Notes: generated by a model from the letters alone, not told the origin. DNA of 64,000 nucleotides from Hyperoodon ampullatus (GCA_949752795.1 OX457057.1:98855513-98919512), one strand, 5' to 3'; counted from the first letter of the stretch, positions 1 to 10,880 are shown. Numbers and translations are program-made.

Positions 1-654
1 TTTGGTAAGTTAAGTTTGCATGTTGTCATTGGTTGGGTTACCACTGAAAGTACAGAAATAGCACAAATAGCTGCCAAACTAGTAGAGGTAAAAAACAAAA
101 TGTTTAGAAAAGAATACTTATTCAATCCAAAAATATCAAGAAAGGACCTTTCTACTAGTGGAACTAACAGAAAGCACCAAATAAAATGGCAAATATAAGC
201 CCAACTATTTCAACAGAAAAACTAAATGTAAAATCATTAAAGGTCCAGTTTTTTTAAATCATTAAATTGGATAAAAACAAAGTTAACCTAACAACAAAAA
301 CTGTCTTTACATCAGGCAAAAAGTACTTTAAGGAAAACAGCATTATTACAGGTAAAGAATCACTTCATTTCACCAGAAAAAAAAATTAAATATTTCTATG
401 CACCTAATTACATAGTCTCAAAATATATAAAAGTAAAAATTGACAGAACCATAGGGAGAAATAGACAAGTAAATAAGTATAGTGGAAAATTTCTAGAAAA
501 CTTCTTTCAGTGGTAGATAGAACATTAAAAAAATCAGTAAAGATTTACTAAACATGATAAATAAAATTGACCTAACAGACCCATATAGAATGCTATCCAT
601 CCAATCTGAACAATACAGATTGTTTTCAAACACACATAATATTAGTTTACTATT
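1..654 (+). mobile_element. old LINE-1 ORF2 fragments
   Basis: Decayed plus-oriented L1. The stretch around 530-605 matches the endonuclease end of ORF2 ('aaattgacctaacagaccca'). Many stops; no coding potential. The first 500 bp is diffuse and less certain. Confidence 0.5.
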
Positions 655-1080
655 TCTATTTCACAAATTTAGTGGCTTAAAACAACATAAATTTATTCTC
701 TTACAGTTCTGGATATCTGATGTCTAAAATGGATCTTAAGGGCCTAAAATCAAGATGCCATCAGGTCTGATTCCTTCTGGAGACTCTAGGAGAGAATATG
801 TTCCTCTTTTAACTTCTAGAGCCTATGGCATTCCTTTGCTCCTGGTCACATCGCTCCAAACTCTGCTTCAATTGTCACATTGTCTTAGTCCCTCTACAGT
901 CAAATCTGCCCCTCCCTCCTTCTTGTGATTACATTGGACCTACAGGGATAATCCAGGATAAATTCTCCACCTCAAGATTCTTATCACATCTGCCAAGTCC
1001 CTTTTATTGTTAAGGTAACTTATAGGTACTGGGCATTTAGACATAAACATTTAGGGGGGCATTATTTAGTCTACCACATA
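655..1080 (+). repeat. MLT1-like LTR (ERVL-MaLR), copy A
   Basis: Characteristic internal stretch 'gtggcttaaaacaac...aaatttattctcttacagttctgg', ending 'gggggcattatttagtctacca'. Two related copies are at 18052 and 43153. Degraded. Confidence 0.65.
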
Positions 1081-1255
1081 AATAAACATTTACCAAATTT
1101 GACTATATTAACGATCATAAATCAAGTCTCAAAAATATCAAGAGATTAAAATCATACAGGGTATTCTTTTACCATAATGCAATTTTGCTAGAAATCAATA
1201 ACAAAAGATAACCAGGAAATCTCCATATATTTGGGAATTAAGAATTAGACTCCTA

Positions 1256-1459
1256 GGGCTTCCCTGGTGGCGCAGTGGTTGAGAGTCCACCTGCCGATGC
1301 AGGGGACACGGGTTTGTGCCCCAGTCCGGGAAGATCCCACATGCCGTGGAGTGGCTGGGCCCGTGAGCCATGGCCACTGAGCCTGCACGTCTGGAGCCTG
1401 TTCTCCACAATGGGAGAGGCCACAGTAGTGAGAGGCCCACGTACCACACACACACACAA
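1256..1459 (+). mobile_element. CHR-type tRNA-derived SINE
   Basis: Full element from 'gggcttccctggtggcgcag' to a (CA)n tail. Flanked by the 13-bp duplication aattagactccta (1243-1255 and 1460-1472). Confidence 0.93.
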
Positions 1460-1833
1460 AATTAGACTCCTAAACTGCCATGCATTAGAGAAATAAACAA
1501 TAACAATTAGAAAACTTTTAAACTGAAAATAAAAAATACATACTCTTAAGGGATAGTGGTTGAGAATTTTTCAAAATAGATGAAATATACAAGATGGAGC
1601 TAAAACAGTGTTACACTGAGATTTAATTTCTAAATTCATATATTAGAAGATAAAAAAGATTGAACATTTAAGATCTGAGTATTCACCTCGGGAAGTCAAA
1701 ACAGAATGGAAAAATAACCTGAAAGTAAAGCAAAATAAATAATAAAAAATAAGAAAGAGTTAGTTATGCAACAATATGTAGTAGGTAGGATCAATAGTAC
1801 TAGAAATATTCTTTTAAAAAATCTGGTATAAAT

Positions 1834-1966
1834 CGGGACTTCCCTGGCAGTTCAGCGTTTAAGACTCAGTGCTTCCACTGCAGGAGGTATGGGCTCATTC
1901 CTGGCCAGGAAACTAAGATCCCGCATGCTGCATGGTGCAGGGCCCCTGCCCCCCAGAAGAAAAACT
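1834..1966 (+). mobile_element. shorter CHR-type SINE
   Basis: Head 'gggacttccctggcagttca', middle 'aactaagatcccgcatgctg'. Duplication ctggtataaat (1823-1833) / ctagtataaat (1967-1977), one mismatch, so it is older than the copy at 1256. Confidence 0.88.
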
Positions 1967-2152
1967 CTAGTATAAATGAAAAACTTCTGGTAAGATTGTA
2001 CTGGGGAAAAAAAGAAAAAGGCATAAATGAAAAATATCAAGAATGAGAAGAGCTATCCCTAGAAATTCCAGAGAGATTAAGAGGAAGTAAAAGTATTGTG
2101 AATAACTTATGATGATACATTAAAAAAACTAGTTGAACTGGGAAAAGTCTTA

Positions 2153-2287
2153 GACAGTTTTTTTTTTTTTTTTTTTTTGCCACACCACTCGGCTCATGGG
2201 ATCTTAGTTACCCCACTAGGGATTGAACCCAGGTCTACGGCAGTGAAAATGCCAAGTCTTAATCACTGGACCACCAGGGAATTCCCT
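2153..2287 (-). mobile_element. CHR-type SINE, minus
   Basis: Reverse orientation with poly-T at about 2158-2178 and terminal 'ccaccagggaattccct'. Duplication gggaaaagtctta (2140-2152) / gggaaaactctta (2288-2300). Confidence 0.88.
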
Positions 2288-2879
2288 GGGAAAACTCTTA
2301 AGAAAATAATTTATCAAAACAATTTCAAGTAGAAAATATGAAGAGTTAATAACTGTTTATAAAATTGAATCAATAGTCAAAAATATTCTCATAAAGAAAA
2401 TCTAGGCCAAGATGGCTTCACTGGTGAGTTTTACCAAATATTTAAGTAAGAAATTATTTTAATCTTCCAAAAAACAAACAAACAAACAAATAACCCCTAA
2501 AAAACCCAAGGTATAGAAAAAGATGGAATACTCCTCAAGGTAAACTTGATACCAAAACCTAAAAGAACAATATGAGAAAGGAAATTAATAAACATTCTTA
2601 GTCATAAATTTACATGCAAAAATATTATACAAAATATTAACAGAATTAATTTTGGAATAAATTTCTGGATAAAACATCATGATCATGTTAGGTTTATCTT
2701 AGGAATGATAAAATCAATGTAACTCACCATACTGACCAAGTAAAGGAGAAAAACATTATCCCCTCAATAGATGTAGAAAAAGCATTTCATAAAATTTATG
2801 TATATCACTAAGTATTAAAACAAAAACTAAATACCTTGTAATAAAATAGTATTAGAAAGGAATTTTTGTAACCTATTTT

Positions 2880-3204
2880 GATGGATGATGTTATGTGGCC
2901 TTTGCTAGGTCACAGCACCCAGATATTTGGTAAAACACTATTCTAGATGTTTCTGTGAAGGCATTTTTGCATGAAATTAAGATTTAAATTAGCATATGTT
3001 GAGTAAAGCAGAATGCCCTATGTAATGTGGGTGGGCCTCAATCAATTAGTTGAAGGTCTTAAGAAAACTGACCTCCTTCAAAGAAGAGAGAATTCTTCCA
3101 GCAGACTGCCTTCAGACTTAAATGGAAAACCTCCCCTAGGTCTCGCACTTGCCAACTTACTCTGTGGATTTTCCAACCTCCTCAGTTGCATGAGCCAATT
3201 TCTT
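2880..3204 (+). repeat. older interspersed repeat, left part (split by the L1)
   Basis: Similar to 47545-47850 elsewhere in the window: shared pieces include 'gtgggcctcaatcaattagttgaagg', 'ttccagcagactgcctt' and 'gcatgagccaattt'. It continues at 10534 beyond the L1. I know this as a common mammalian repeat but do not name the family. Confidence 0.6.
3191..3204. repeat. target-site duplication of the full-length L1, 3' side
   Basis: tgagccaatttctt, identical to 10534-10547. It directly abuts the poly-T that represents the L1 A-tail. Confidence 0.93.
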
Positions 3205-3334
3205 TTTTTTTTTTTTTTTTTTTTTGATTTTATTTATTTTTTATTTTTTTATTTTTTTTGTTAGTTTCTGCTTTATAACAAAGTGAATCAGTCATACATA
3301 TACATCTGTTCCCACATCCCCTCCCTCATGCATC

Positions 3335-3368
3335 TCCCTCCCTCCCACCCTCCCCATCCCACCCCTCC
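3335..3368 (-). other. G-quadruplex-capable tract in L1 3' UTR
   Basis: In transcript sense this is a run of at least six G-triplets or longer (plus strand shows ctccctccctcccaccctcc and onward), with 1-3-base loops. A G-rich 3' UTR tract is a known conserved property of mammalian L1s. Folding is predicted from pattern only. Confidence 0.65.
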
Positions 3369-3566
3369 AGGCGGTCACAAAGCACCCAGCTGATCTCCCT
3401 GTGCTCTGCGGCTGCTTCCCACTATCTATCTACCTTACGTTTGGTAGTGTATATATGTCCATGCCTCTCTTTCCCTTTGTCACAGCTTACCCTTCCCCTT
3501 CCCCATATCCTCAAGTCCATTCTCAAGTAGGTCTGTGTCTTTATTCCCGTTTTACCCCTAGGTTCT

Positions 3567-6500
3567 TCATGACATTTTTTTTTTAATTCCATATATATGT
3601 GTTAGCATACGGTATTTGTCTTTCTCTTTCTGACTTACTTCACTCTGTATGACAGACTCTAGGTCTATCCACCTCATTACAAATAGCTCAGTTTCGTTTC
3701 TTTTTATGGCTGAGTAATATTCCATTGTATATATGTGCCACATCTTCTTTATCCATTCATCCGATGATGGACACTTAGGTTGTTTCCAGCTCCGGGCTAT
3801 TGTGAATAGAGCTGCAATGAACATTTTGGTACATGTCTCTTTTTGAATTATGGTTTTCTCAGGGTATATGCCTAGTAGTGGGATTGCTGGGTCATATGGT
3901 AGTTCTATTTGTAGTTTTTTAAGGAACCTCCATACTGTTCTCCATAGTGGCTGTACCAATTCACATTCCCACCAGCAGTGCAAGAGTGTTCCCTTTTCTC
4001 CACACCCTCTCCAGCATTTATTGTTTCTAGATTTCTTGATGATGGCCATTCTGACTGGTGTGAGATGATATCTCATTGTAGTTTTGATTTGCATTTCTCT
4101 AATGATTAATGATGTTGAGCATTCTTTCATGTGTTTGTTGGCAGTCTGTATATCTTCTTTGGAGAAATGCCTATTTAAGTCTTCTGCCCATTTTTGGATT
4201 GGGCTGTTTGTTTTTTTGCTATTGAGCTGCATGCGCTGTTTATAAATTTTGGAGATTAATCCTTTGTCAGTTGCTTCATTTGCAAATATTTTCTCCCATT
4301 CTGAGGGTTGTCTTTTGGTCTTGTTTATGGTTTCCTTTGCTGTGCAAAAGCTTTGAAGTTTCATTAGGTCCCATTTGTTTATCTTTGTTTTTATTTCCAT
4401 TTCTCTAGGAGGTGGGTCCAACAGGATCTTGCTGTGATTTATGTCATAGAGTGTTCTACCTATGTTTTCCTCTAAGAGTTTGATAGTGTCTGGCCTTACA
4501 TTTAGGTCTTTAATCCATTTTGAGCTTATTTTTGTGTATGGTGTTAGGGAATGATCTAATCTCATACTTTTACATGTCCCTGTCCAGTTTTCCCAGCACC
4601 ACTTATTGAAGAGGCTGTCCTTTCTCCACTGTACATTCCTGCCTCCTTTATCAAAGATAAGTTGGCCATATGTGCGTGGGTTTATCTCTGGGCTTTCTAT
4701 CCTGATCCACTGATCTATCTTTCTGTTTTTATGCCAGTACCACACTGTCTTAATTACTGTAGCTTTGTAGTATAGTCTGAAGTCAGGCAGCCTGATTCCT
4801 CCAGCTCCGTTTTTCGTTCTCAAGATTGCTTTGGCTATTCGGGGTCTTTTGTTTTTCCAAACAAATTTTGAAATTTTTTGTTCTACTTCTGTGAAAAATG
4901 CCAGTGGTAGTTTGATAGGGATTGCATTGAATCTGTAGATTGCTTTGGGTAGTAGAGTCATTTTCACAATATTGATTCTTCCAATCCAGGAGCATGGTAT
5001 ATCTCTCCATCTATTTATATCATCTTTAATTTCTTTCATCAGTGTCTTATAATTTTCTGCATACAGGTCTTTTGTCTCCTTAGGTAGGTTTATTCCTAGA
5101 TATTTTATTCTTTTTGTTGCAATGGTAAATGGGAGTGTTTTCTTGATTTCATTTTCAGATTTTTCATCATTAGTGTACAGGAATGCCAGAGATTTCTGTG
5201 CATTAATTTTGTATCCTGCTACTTTACCAAATTCATTGATTAGCTCTAGTAGTTTTTCGGTAGCATCTTTAGGATTCTCTATGTATAGTATCATGTCATC
5301 TGCAAACAGTGACAGCTTTACTTCTTCTTTTCCAATTTGGATTCCTTTTATTTCCTTTTCTTCTCTGATTGCTGTGGCTAAAACTTCCAAAACTAGGTTG
5401 AATAAGAGTGGTGAGAGTGGGCAGCCTTGTCTTGTTCCTGATCGTAGTGGAAATGGTTTCAGTTTTTCACCATTGAGGACAATGTTGGCTGTGGGTTTGT
5501 CATATATGGCCTTTATTATGTTGAGGAAAGTTCCCTCTATGCCTACTTTCTGCAGGGTTTTTATCATAAATGGGTGTTGAATTTTGTCGAAAGCTTTCTC
5601 TGCATCTATTGAGATGATCATATGGTTTTTCTCCTTCAACTTGTTAATATGGTGTATCACATTGATTGATTTGCGTATATTGAAGAATCCTTGCATTCCT
5701 GGAATAAACCCCACGTGATCATGGTGTATGATCCTTTTAATGTGCTGTTGGATTCTGTTTGCTAGTATTTTGTTGAGGATTTTTGCATCTATGTTCATCA
5801 GTGATATTGGCCTGTAGTTTTCTTTCTTTGTGACATCCTTGCCTGGTTTTGGTATCAAGGTGATGGTGGCCTCGTAGAATGAGTTTGGGAGTGTTCCTTC
5901 CTCTGATATTGTTTGGAAGAGTTTGAGAAGGATGGGTGTTAGCTCTTCTCTAAATGTTTGATAGAATTCGCCTGTGAAGCCATCTGGTCCTGGGCTTTTT
6001 TTGATGGAAGATTTTTAATCACAGTTTCAATTTCAGTGCTTGTGATTGGTCTATTCATATTTTCTATTTCTTCCTGAGTCAGTCTTGGTAGGTTGTGCAT
6101 TTCTAAGAATTTGTCCATTTCTTCCAGGTTGTCCATTTTATTGGCATAGAGTTGCTTATAGTAATCTCTCATGATCTTTTGTATTTCTGCAGTGTCAGTT
6201 GTTACTTCTCCTTTTTCATTTCTAATTCTACTGATTTGAGTCTTCTCCCTTCTTTTCTTGATGAGTCTGGCTAATGGTTTGTCAATTTTGTTTATCTTCT
6301 CAAAGAACCAGCTTTTAGTTTGGTTGATCTTTGCTATCGTTTCCTTCATTTCTTTTTCATTTATTTCTGATCTGATCTTTATGATTTCTTTCCTTCTGCT
6401 AACTTTGGGGGTTTTTTGTTCTTCTTTCTCTAATTGCTTTAGGTGCAGGGTCAGGTTGTTTACTCGAAATGTTTCCTGTTTCTTAAGGTGGGATTGTATT

Positions 6501-7399
6501 GCTATAAACTTCCCCCTTAGAACTGCTTTTGCTGCGTCCCTTAGGTTTTGGGTCGTCGTGTCTCCATTGTCATTTGTTTCTAAGTATTTCTTAATTTCCT
6601 CTTTGATTTCTTCAGTGATCACTTCGTTATTGAGTAGTGTATTGTTTAGCCTCCATGTGTTTGTATTTTTTACAGATCTTTTCCTGTAATTGATGTCTAG
6701 TCTCATAGCATTGTGGTCGGAAAAGATACTTGATACAATTTCAATTTTCTTAAATTTACCAAGGCTTGATTTGTGACCCAAGATATGATCTATCCTGGAG
6801 AATGTTCCATGAGCACTTGAGAAAAATGTGTATTCTGTTGTTTTGGGGTGGAATGTCCTATAAATATCAATTAAGTCCATCTTGTTTAATGTATCATTTA
6901 AAGCTTGTGTTTCCTTATTTATTTTCATTTTGGATGATCTGTCCATTGGTGAAAGTGGGGTGTTAAAGTCCCCTACTATGATTGTGTTACTGTCGATTTC
7001 CCCTTTTATGGCTGTTAGTATTTGCCTTATGTATTGAGGTGCTCCTATGTTGGGTGCATAAATATTTACAATTGTTATATCTTCTTCTTGGATCGATCCC
7101 TTTATCGTTATGTAGTGTCCTTCTTTGTCTCTTCTAATAGTCTTTATTTTAAAGTCTATTTTGTCTGATATAAGAATTGCTACTCCAGCTTTCTTTTGAT
7201 TTCCATTTTCATGGAATATCTTTTTCCATCCCCTTACTTTCAATCTGTATGTGTCTCTAGGTCTGAAGTGGGTCTCTTGTAGACAGCATATATATGGGTC
7301 ATGTTTTTGTATCCATTCAGCCACTCTGTGTCTTTTGGTGGGAGCATTTAGTCCATTTACATTTAAGGTAATTATTGATATGTATGTTCCTATTCCCAT
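3567..7399 (-). pseudogene. L1 ORF2 (endonuclease-reverse transcriptase), split by one frameshift
   Basis: Two overlapping-by-homology frames. The first, 7399-5939 (486 residues), holds the apurinic-like endonuclease: LQETH near residue 42, VGDFNTP at 142-148 and SDHNAM near 227-232. The second, whose first Met is at 5858 (763 residues to the stop at 3567), holds the reverse transcriptase with FADD at residues 185-188 (about 5306-5295) and the C-terminal Cys-rich segment ([18 protein letters not shown]). The break is at the homopolymer at 5996-6002 (seven T on plus), where the frame changes by one base just before the 'GPDG' region. The rest shows no premature stop in its own frame. A real mutation or an assembly homopolymer error would look the same. 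Confidence 0.9.
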
Positions 7400-7457
7400 T
7401 TCCTTAATGGCTTTGGGTTCGTTATTGTAGGTATAGTCCTCCTGTTGTGTTTCTTGC

Positions 7458-8372
7458 CTAGAGAAGTTCCTTTAGCATTTGTTGTAAAGCTGGTTTGGTG
7501 GTGCTGAACTCTCTCAGCTTTTGCTTGTCTGTAAAGGTTTTAATTTCTCCATCAAATCTGAATGAGATCCTTGCTGGGTAGAGTAATCTTGGTTGCAGGT
7601 TTCTCTCCTTCATCACTTTAATTATGTCCTGCCACTCCCTTCTGGCTTGTAGAGTTTCTGCTGAGAGATCAGCTGTTAACCTGATGGGGATTCCCTTGTG
7701 TGTTATTTGTTGTTTTTCCCTTGCTGCTTTTAATATGATTTCTTTGTGTTTAATTTTTGACAGTTTGATTAATATGTGTCTTGGCGTATTTCTTCTTGGA
7801 TTTATTCTGTATGGGACTCTCTGTGCCTCCTGGACTTGATTAACTATTTCCTTTCCCATATTAGGGAAGTTTTCAACTATAATCTCTTCAAATATTTTCT
7901 CAGTCCCTTTCTTTTTCTCTTCTTCTTCTGGAACCCCTATAATTCGAATGTTGGTGCGTTTAATGTTGTCCCAGAGGTCTCTGAGACTGTCCTCTGTTCT
8001 TTTCATTCTTTTTTCTTTATTTTTCTCTGCATCAGTTATTTCCACTATTTTATCTTCCACCTCACTTATCCGTTCTTCTGCCTCAGTTATTCTGCTATTG
8101 ATCCCATCTAGAGTATTTTTCATTTCATTTATTGTGTTTTTAATCGATGCTTGATTCATCTTTAGTTCTTCTAGGTCCTTGTTAACTGTTTCTTGCATAT
8201 TGTCTATTCTATTTCCAAGATTTTGGATCTGGGAGATAGAATCTTGGATCAGCTTTACTATCATTATTCTGAATTCTTTTTCAGGTAGACTGCCTATTAC
8301 CTCTTCATTTGTTAGGTCTGGTAGGTTTTTATCTTGCTCCTTCACCTGCTGTGTGTTTTTCTGCTTTCTCAT
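7458..8372 (-). CDS. L1 ORF1 protein (intact)
   Basis: 304-residue open frame, complete from ATG to stop. It encodes the L1 nucleic-acid chaperone that trimerises and coats L1 RNA in cytoplasmic ribonucleoprotein particles. Residues about 45-130 form a long heptad-patterned coiled coil (IDNMQETVNKDLEELKMNQA and onward). About 135-235 is an RRM-like domain beginning NIRIIGVPEEE, and the C-terminal domain carries the usual basic and aromatic residues (RLLYPARISFRFDGE). Human ORF1p has 338 residues, so this form is shorter, mostly at the N-terminus. The stop is 58 nt from the ORF2 start. No lesion was seen. Confidence 0.93.
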   Translation of the reverse strand: MRKQKNTQQVKEQDKNLPDLTNEEVIGSLPEKEFRIMIVKLIQDSISQIQNLGNRIDNMQETVNKDLEELKMNQASIKNTINEMKNTLDGINSRITEAEERISEVEDKIVEITDAEKNKEKRMKRTEDSLRDLWDNIKRTNIRIIGVPEEEEKKKGTEKIFEEIIVENFPNMGKEIVNQVQEAQRVPYRINPRRNTPRHILIKLSKIKHKEIILKAAREKQQITHKGIPIRLTADLSAETLQARREWQDIIKVMKERNLQPRLLYPARISFRFDGEIKTFTDKQKLREFSTTKPALQQMLKELL

Positions 8373-8904
8373 TTTGCTTATGTTACTGTGTTTGGGGTCT
8401 CCTTTTTGCAGGCTGCAGATTCATAGTTCCCGTTGTTTTTGGTGTCTGTCCCCCGTGGCTAAGGTTGTTTCAGTAGGTTGTGTAGGCTTCCTGGTGGGGG
8501 GGACTAATGCCTGTGTTCTGGTGGTTGAAGCTCGATCTTGTCTTTCTGGTGGACAGGTCCACGTCTGGTGGTGTGTTTTGGGGTGCCTGTGGCCTTATTA
8601 TGTTTTTAGGTAGCCTCTCTGCTAATGGGTGGGGTTGTGTTCCTGCCTTGCTAGTTGCTTGGCATAGGGTGACCAGCACTGTAGCTTGCTGGTCGTTGAC
8701 TGAAGCTGGGTGCTGGTGTTGAGATGGAGATCCCTGGGAGATTTTCGCTGCTTGATATTATGTGGAGCTGGGAGGTCTCTTGTGGACCCGTGTCCTGAAG
8801 TTGGCTCTCCCACTTCAGAGGCACAGCACTAACTCCTGGCTGCAGCACCAAGAGCCTTTCATCCACCCGGCTCAGAATAACAGTGAGAAAAAGTAGAAAG
8901 AAAT

Positions 8905-9262
8905 AATTAGTAGAAGAAAGAAAGAGAGATTGAAAGAAAGGAAGAAGGGAAGTAAGGAAGGAAGGAAGGAAGAAAGAAAGAAAGGAGGGAGGGGGGAAGG
9001 ATGGAAAGAAAGGAAAGAAAGGAGGGAGGGAGGGAGGAATGAAAGCAAAAGGAAGAGTGAATGGAAGAAGAGAGGGAGGGAGGGAGGAAGGAAAGAAAGA
9101 AAGAAAGACAGGAGGGAGGGAGGGAGGGAGGAAGGAAAGAAAAAGAAAGTGGAAAGAAGAAGGGTGGGAGGGAGGGAGGGATGGAGGAAAGAAAAAGAAA
9201 GAAGGAAAGGAGGAGCGGAGGGAGGGAGGGAGGAAGGGAAGGGAGGAAAAAAAGAAAGAGCA
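8905..9262. repeat. purine-rich (GGAA/GAAA/GGGA)n tract within the L1 5' UTR
   Basis: About 350 bp of almost uninterrupted purines on plus (pyrimidines in the L1 transcript), built from irregular ggaa, gaaa and ggga tetramers. It has mirror-repeat character and could form triplex DNA. It probably grew by slippage from a shorter pyrimidine run of the L1 leader. Confidence 0.9.
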
Positions 9263-9438
9263 GGTAAAGTAAAATAGAATAAAGTATGAAATATAGTAGC
9301 GTTATTAAAATTAAAAAGTAATTATTGAAAAAAAACACGGACCGAAAGAACCCTGGGACATATGGTGGAAGCAAAGCTATACAGAGAGAATCTTACACAG
9401 AAGATTACACATACACATTCACAAAAAGAGAGCAGGGG

Positions 9439-9650
9439 GAAAAATCAAAAATCTTGCTCTCCAAGTCCACCTCCTCGATTTGGGATAATTTGTTGTAAAA
9501 AGAGGAAAAGGGCGAAAAGTCTGAAATCTTGCTAAGTCCACCTCCTTAATTTGAGATAATTCGTTGTAAAAAGAGGAAAAAAAAAGGGGGGGAAAGTCTT
9601 AAATCTTGTCCTCAAGGTCCACTTCCTCAATTTGGGATGATTCGCTGTCC
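9439..9650 (-). repeat. tandem 71-81-bp units in the L1 5' UTR
   Basis: Three successive units start near 9439, 9515 and 9593. Each has an 'aaatcttg...aagtccacctcct' part and a 'gataattYgttgtaaaaagagg' part. The 'gat' anchors lie at 9484, 9555 and 9636, giving periods of 71 and 81. The third is truncated after the anchor. They resemble promoter monomers seen in other L1 lineages, but that function is inference. Confidence 0.8.
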
Positions 9651-10533
9651 ATTCATGCACTCCACAGACGCAGGGCACATCAAATGGACCGTGGAGCTTT
9701 AATCCGCTGCCTCGGAGGCTGCACAGAGAGATTTCCCTGTCTCTGCTCTCACAGCTCCCGGGTCTCAGCCTTGGACCTGGCCCCGCCTCTGCGCGTAGGT
9801 CGCCGGAGGGCGTCCGTTCTTCGCTCAGACAGGACGGGTTTAAAGGAGCCGCTGATTCGGGGGCTCTGGCTCACTCAGGCAGAGGGGAGGGAGGGGAATG
9901 CCCTCTCCTCGCGCAGCAGGCAACAAAAGGGAAAAAAGTCTCTTGCCTCTCCGGTAGCTCCAGACCCTTTCCCCGGACTCCCTCCGGGCTAGCACTAACC
10001 CCTTCAGGGTCTCTTCCTGCCACCAGCCCCAGACCTCTCCCTGCGCTCCGACTGAAAGCCGATACCCGAGCCTCAGCTCCCAGCCCCGCCCGCCCTGGCG
10101 GCCGAGCAGACAAGTCTCTCGGGCTGGTGTGTGCCTGAGGGCACCGATCCTCTGTGCCAAAATCTCTCTGCTTTGCCCTCCACACCCCTGTTGCTGTGCT
10201 CTCCTCCGCTACTCCGAAGCTTTCCCCCTCCGCCACCTGCAGTCTCCGCCCTCGAAGGGGCTTGTAGTGTGTAGAAACCTTCCCTCCTTCACGGCTCCCT
10301 CCCACTGGTGCAGGTCCCGTCCATATCCTATTGTCTCTGTTTATTCTTTTTTTTTTTTTTGACCTACCCAGGTATGTGGGGAGTTTCTTGCCTTTTGGGG
10401 GGTCTGAGGTCTTCTGTCAGCGTTCAGTAGGTGTTCTGTTGGAGTTGTTCCACGTGTAGATGAATTTCTGATGTATCTGTGGGGAGGAAGGTGATCTCCG
10501 CGTCTTACTCTTCCGCCATCTTCCTCCGGCCCC

Positions 10534-10547
10534 TGAGCCAATTTCTT
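10534..10547. repeat. target-site duplication of the full-length L1, 5' side
   Basis: tgagccaatttctt, identical to 3191-3204. It directly abuts the first base of the L1 5' UTR and so defines the element's 5' end. Confidence 0.93.
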
Positions 10548-10607
10548 AAAAGAAATCTCTTTCTCTCTCCCTCTCTCTGTCCCTCTTCTTCCTCTCTGTA
10601 TCTCCAG

Positions 10608-10880
10608 TCCTCCCTTTGTATCTGCAGGGGATTGGTTCCAGGAGCCACTATGTACACAAAAATACCCAGACATTCAAGTCTCATAGTTGGCCCTCAGTAT
10701 CTGAAAGTTATGCATCTACAGATTCAAGAACTAGAGATGGAAATTTTAATCTGTGGTTGGTTGAATCTATGGATGTGAGACTGGTAAATATAGTGGGTGA
10801 ATATATATTTATTGGATAAAATCCACTCATAACTGGGCCCTCGCAGTTCAAACGCATGTCTTCAAGGGTCAGCTGTATAT
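10608..10880 (+). mobile_element. Tigger-like DNA transposon remnant
   Basis: Resembles the ends of Tigger/pogo-type nonautonomous elements: 'ggggattggttccaggagcc', 'ggccctcagtatctgaaag', and a closing 'gcagttcaaacgcatgtctt' + 'caagggtcagctgt'. It is degraded, with no coding content. Confidence 0.5.

Larger units (their letters stand above)
1081..2875 (+). mobile_element. old LINE-1 ORF2 remnant interrupted by three SINEs
   Basis: Plus-oriented, strongly decayed L1. Reverse-transcriptase-region similarity is clearest at 2400-2860 (an aagatggcttcactggtgag segment, then an 'aacatcatgatcatgttagg' stretch). SINEs at 1256, 1834 and 2153 sit in it. Confidence 0.65.
3205..10533 (-). mobile_element. 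full-length LINE-1 with exact target-site duplication
   Basis: 7.3-kb L1 in minus orientation. The high-coordinate end is the 5' terminus (GGGCCGGAGGAAGATGGCGG). A 2.2-kb 5' UTR, ORF1 (8372-7458), a 58-nt spacer, ORF2 (7399-3567), a 3' UTR with a G-rich tract, and an A-tail (poly-T on plus) follow in order. The same 14 bp, tgagccaatttctt, flank both ends. It is a canonical retrotransposition product and, with an exact duplication and near-intact frames, a young one. It inserted near one end of an older repeat whose halves are 2880-3204 and 10534-10965. Confidence 0.95.
8373..10533 (-). promoter_or_regulatory. L1 5' UTR with internal promoter
   Basis: 2.16-kb leader upstream of ORF1, much longer than the roughly 0.9-kb human L1 leader. 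The distal part (about 9650-10300) is CpG- and GC-rich. At the very 5' end AAGATGGC (10522-10515) starts 12 bases into the element, matching the known position of the YY1 site that sets the human L1 start. The middle contains three tandem units (9439-9650) and a long pyrimidine tract in transcript sense (8905-9262). Short ORFs across this area are composition artefacts. Confidence 0.8.

Noticed and set aside
5122..8613. Plus-strand ORFs (152, 143, 144 codons and others) opposite the L1
   Set aside because: Shadows of ORF1 and ORF2 on the other strand.
8930..9277. Lys/Glu/Gly/Arg-rich plus-strand ORFs up to 115 codons (and the Ser/Leu/Phe/Pro-rich reverse frame)
   Set aside because: Translation of a tetranucleotide purine tract in an L1 leader; all three frames look alike, so it is composition, not a gene.
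9606..10305. ORFs of 106-144 codons in GC-rich sequence
   Set aside because: Inside the L1 5' UTR; CpG-rich composition lowers stop frequency. No family similarity.
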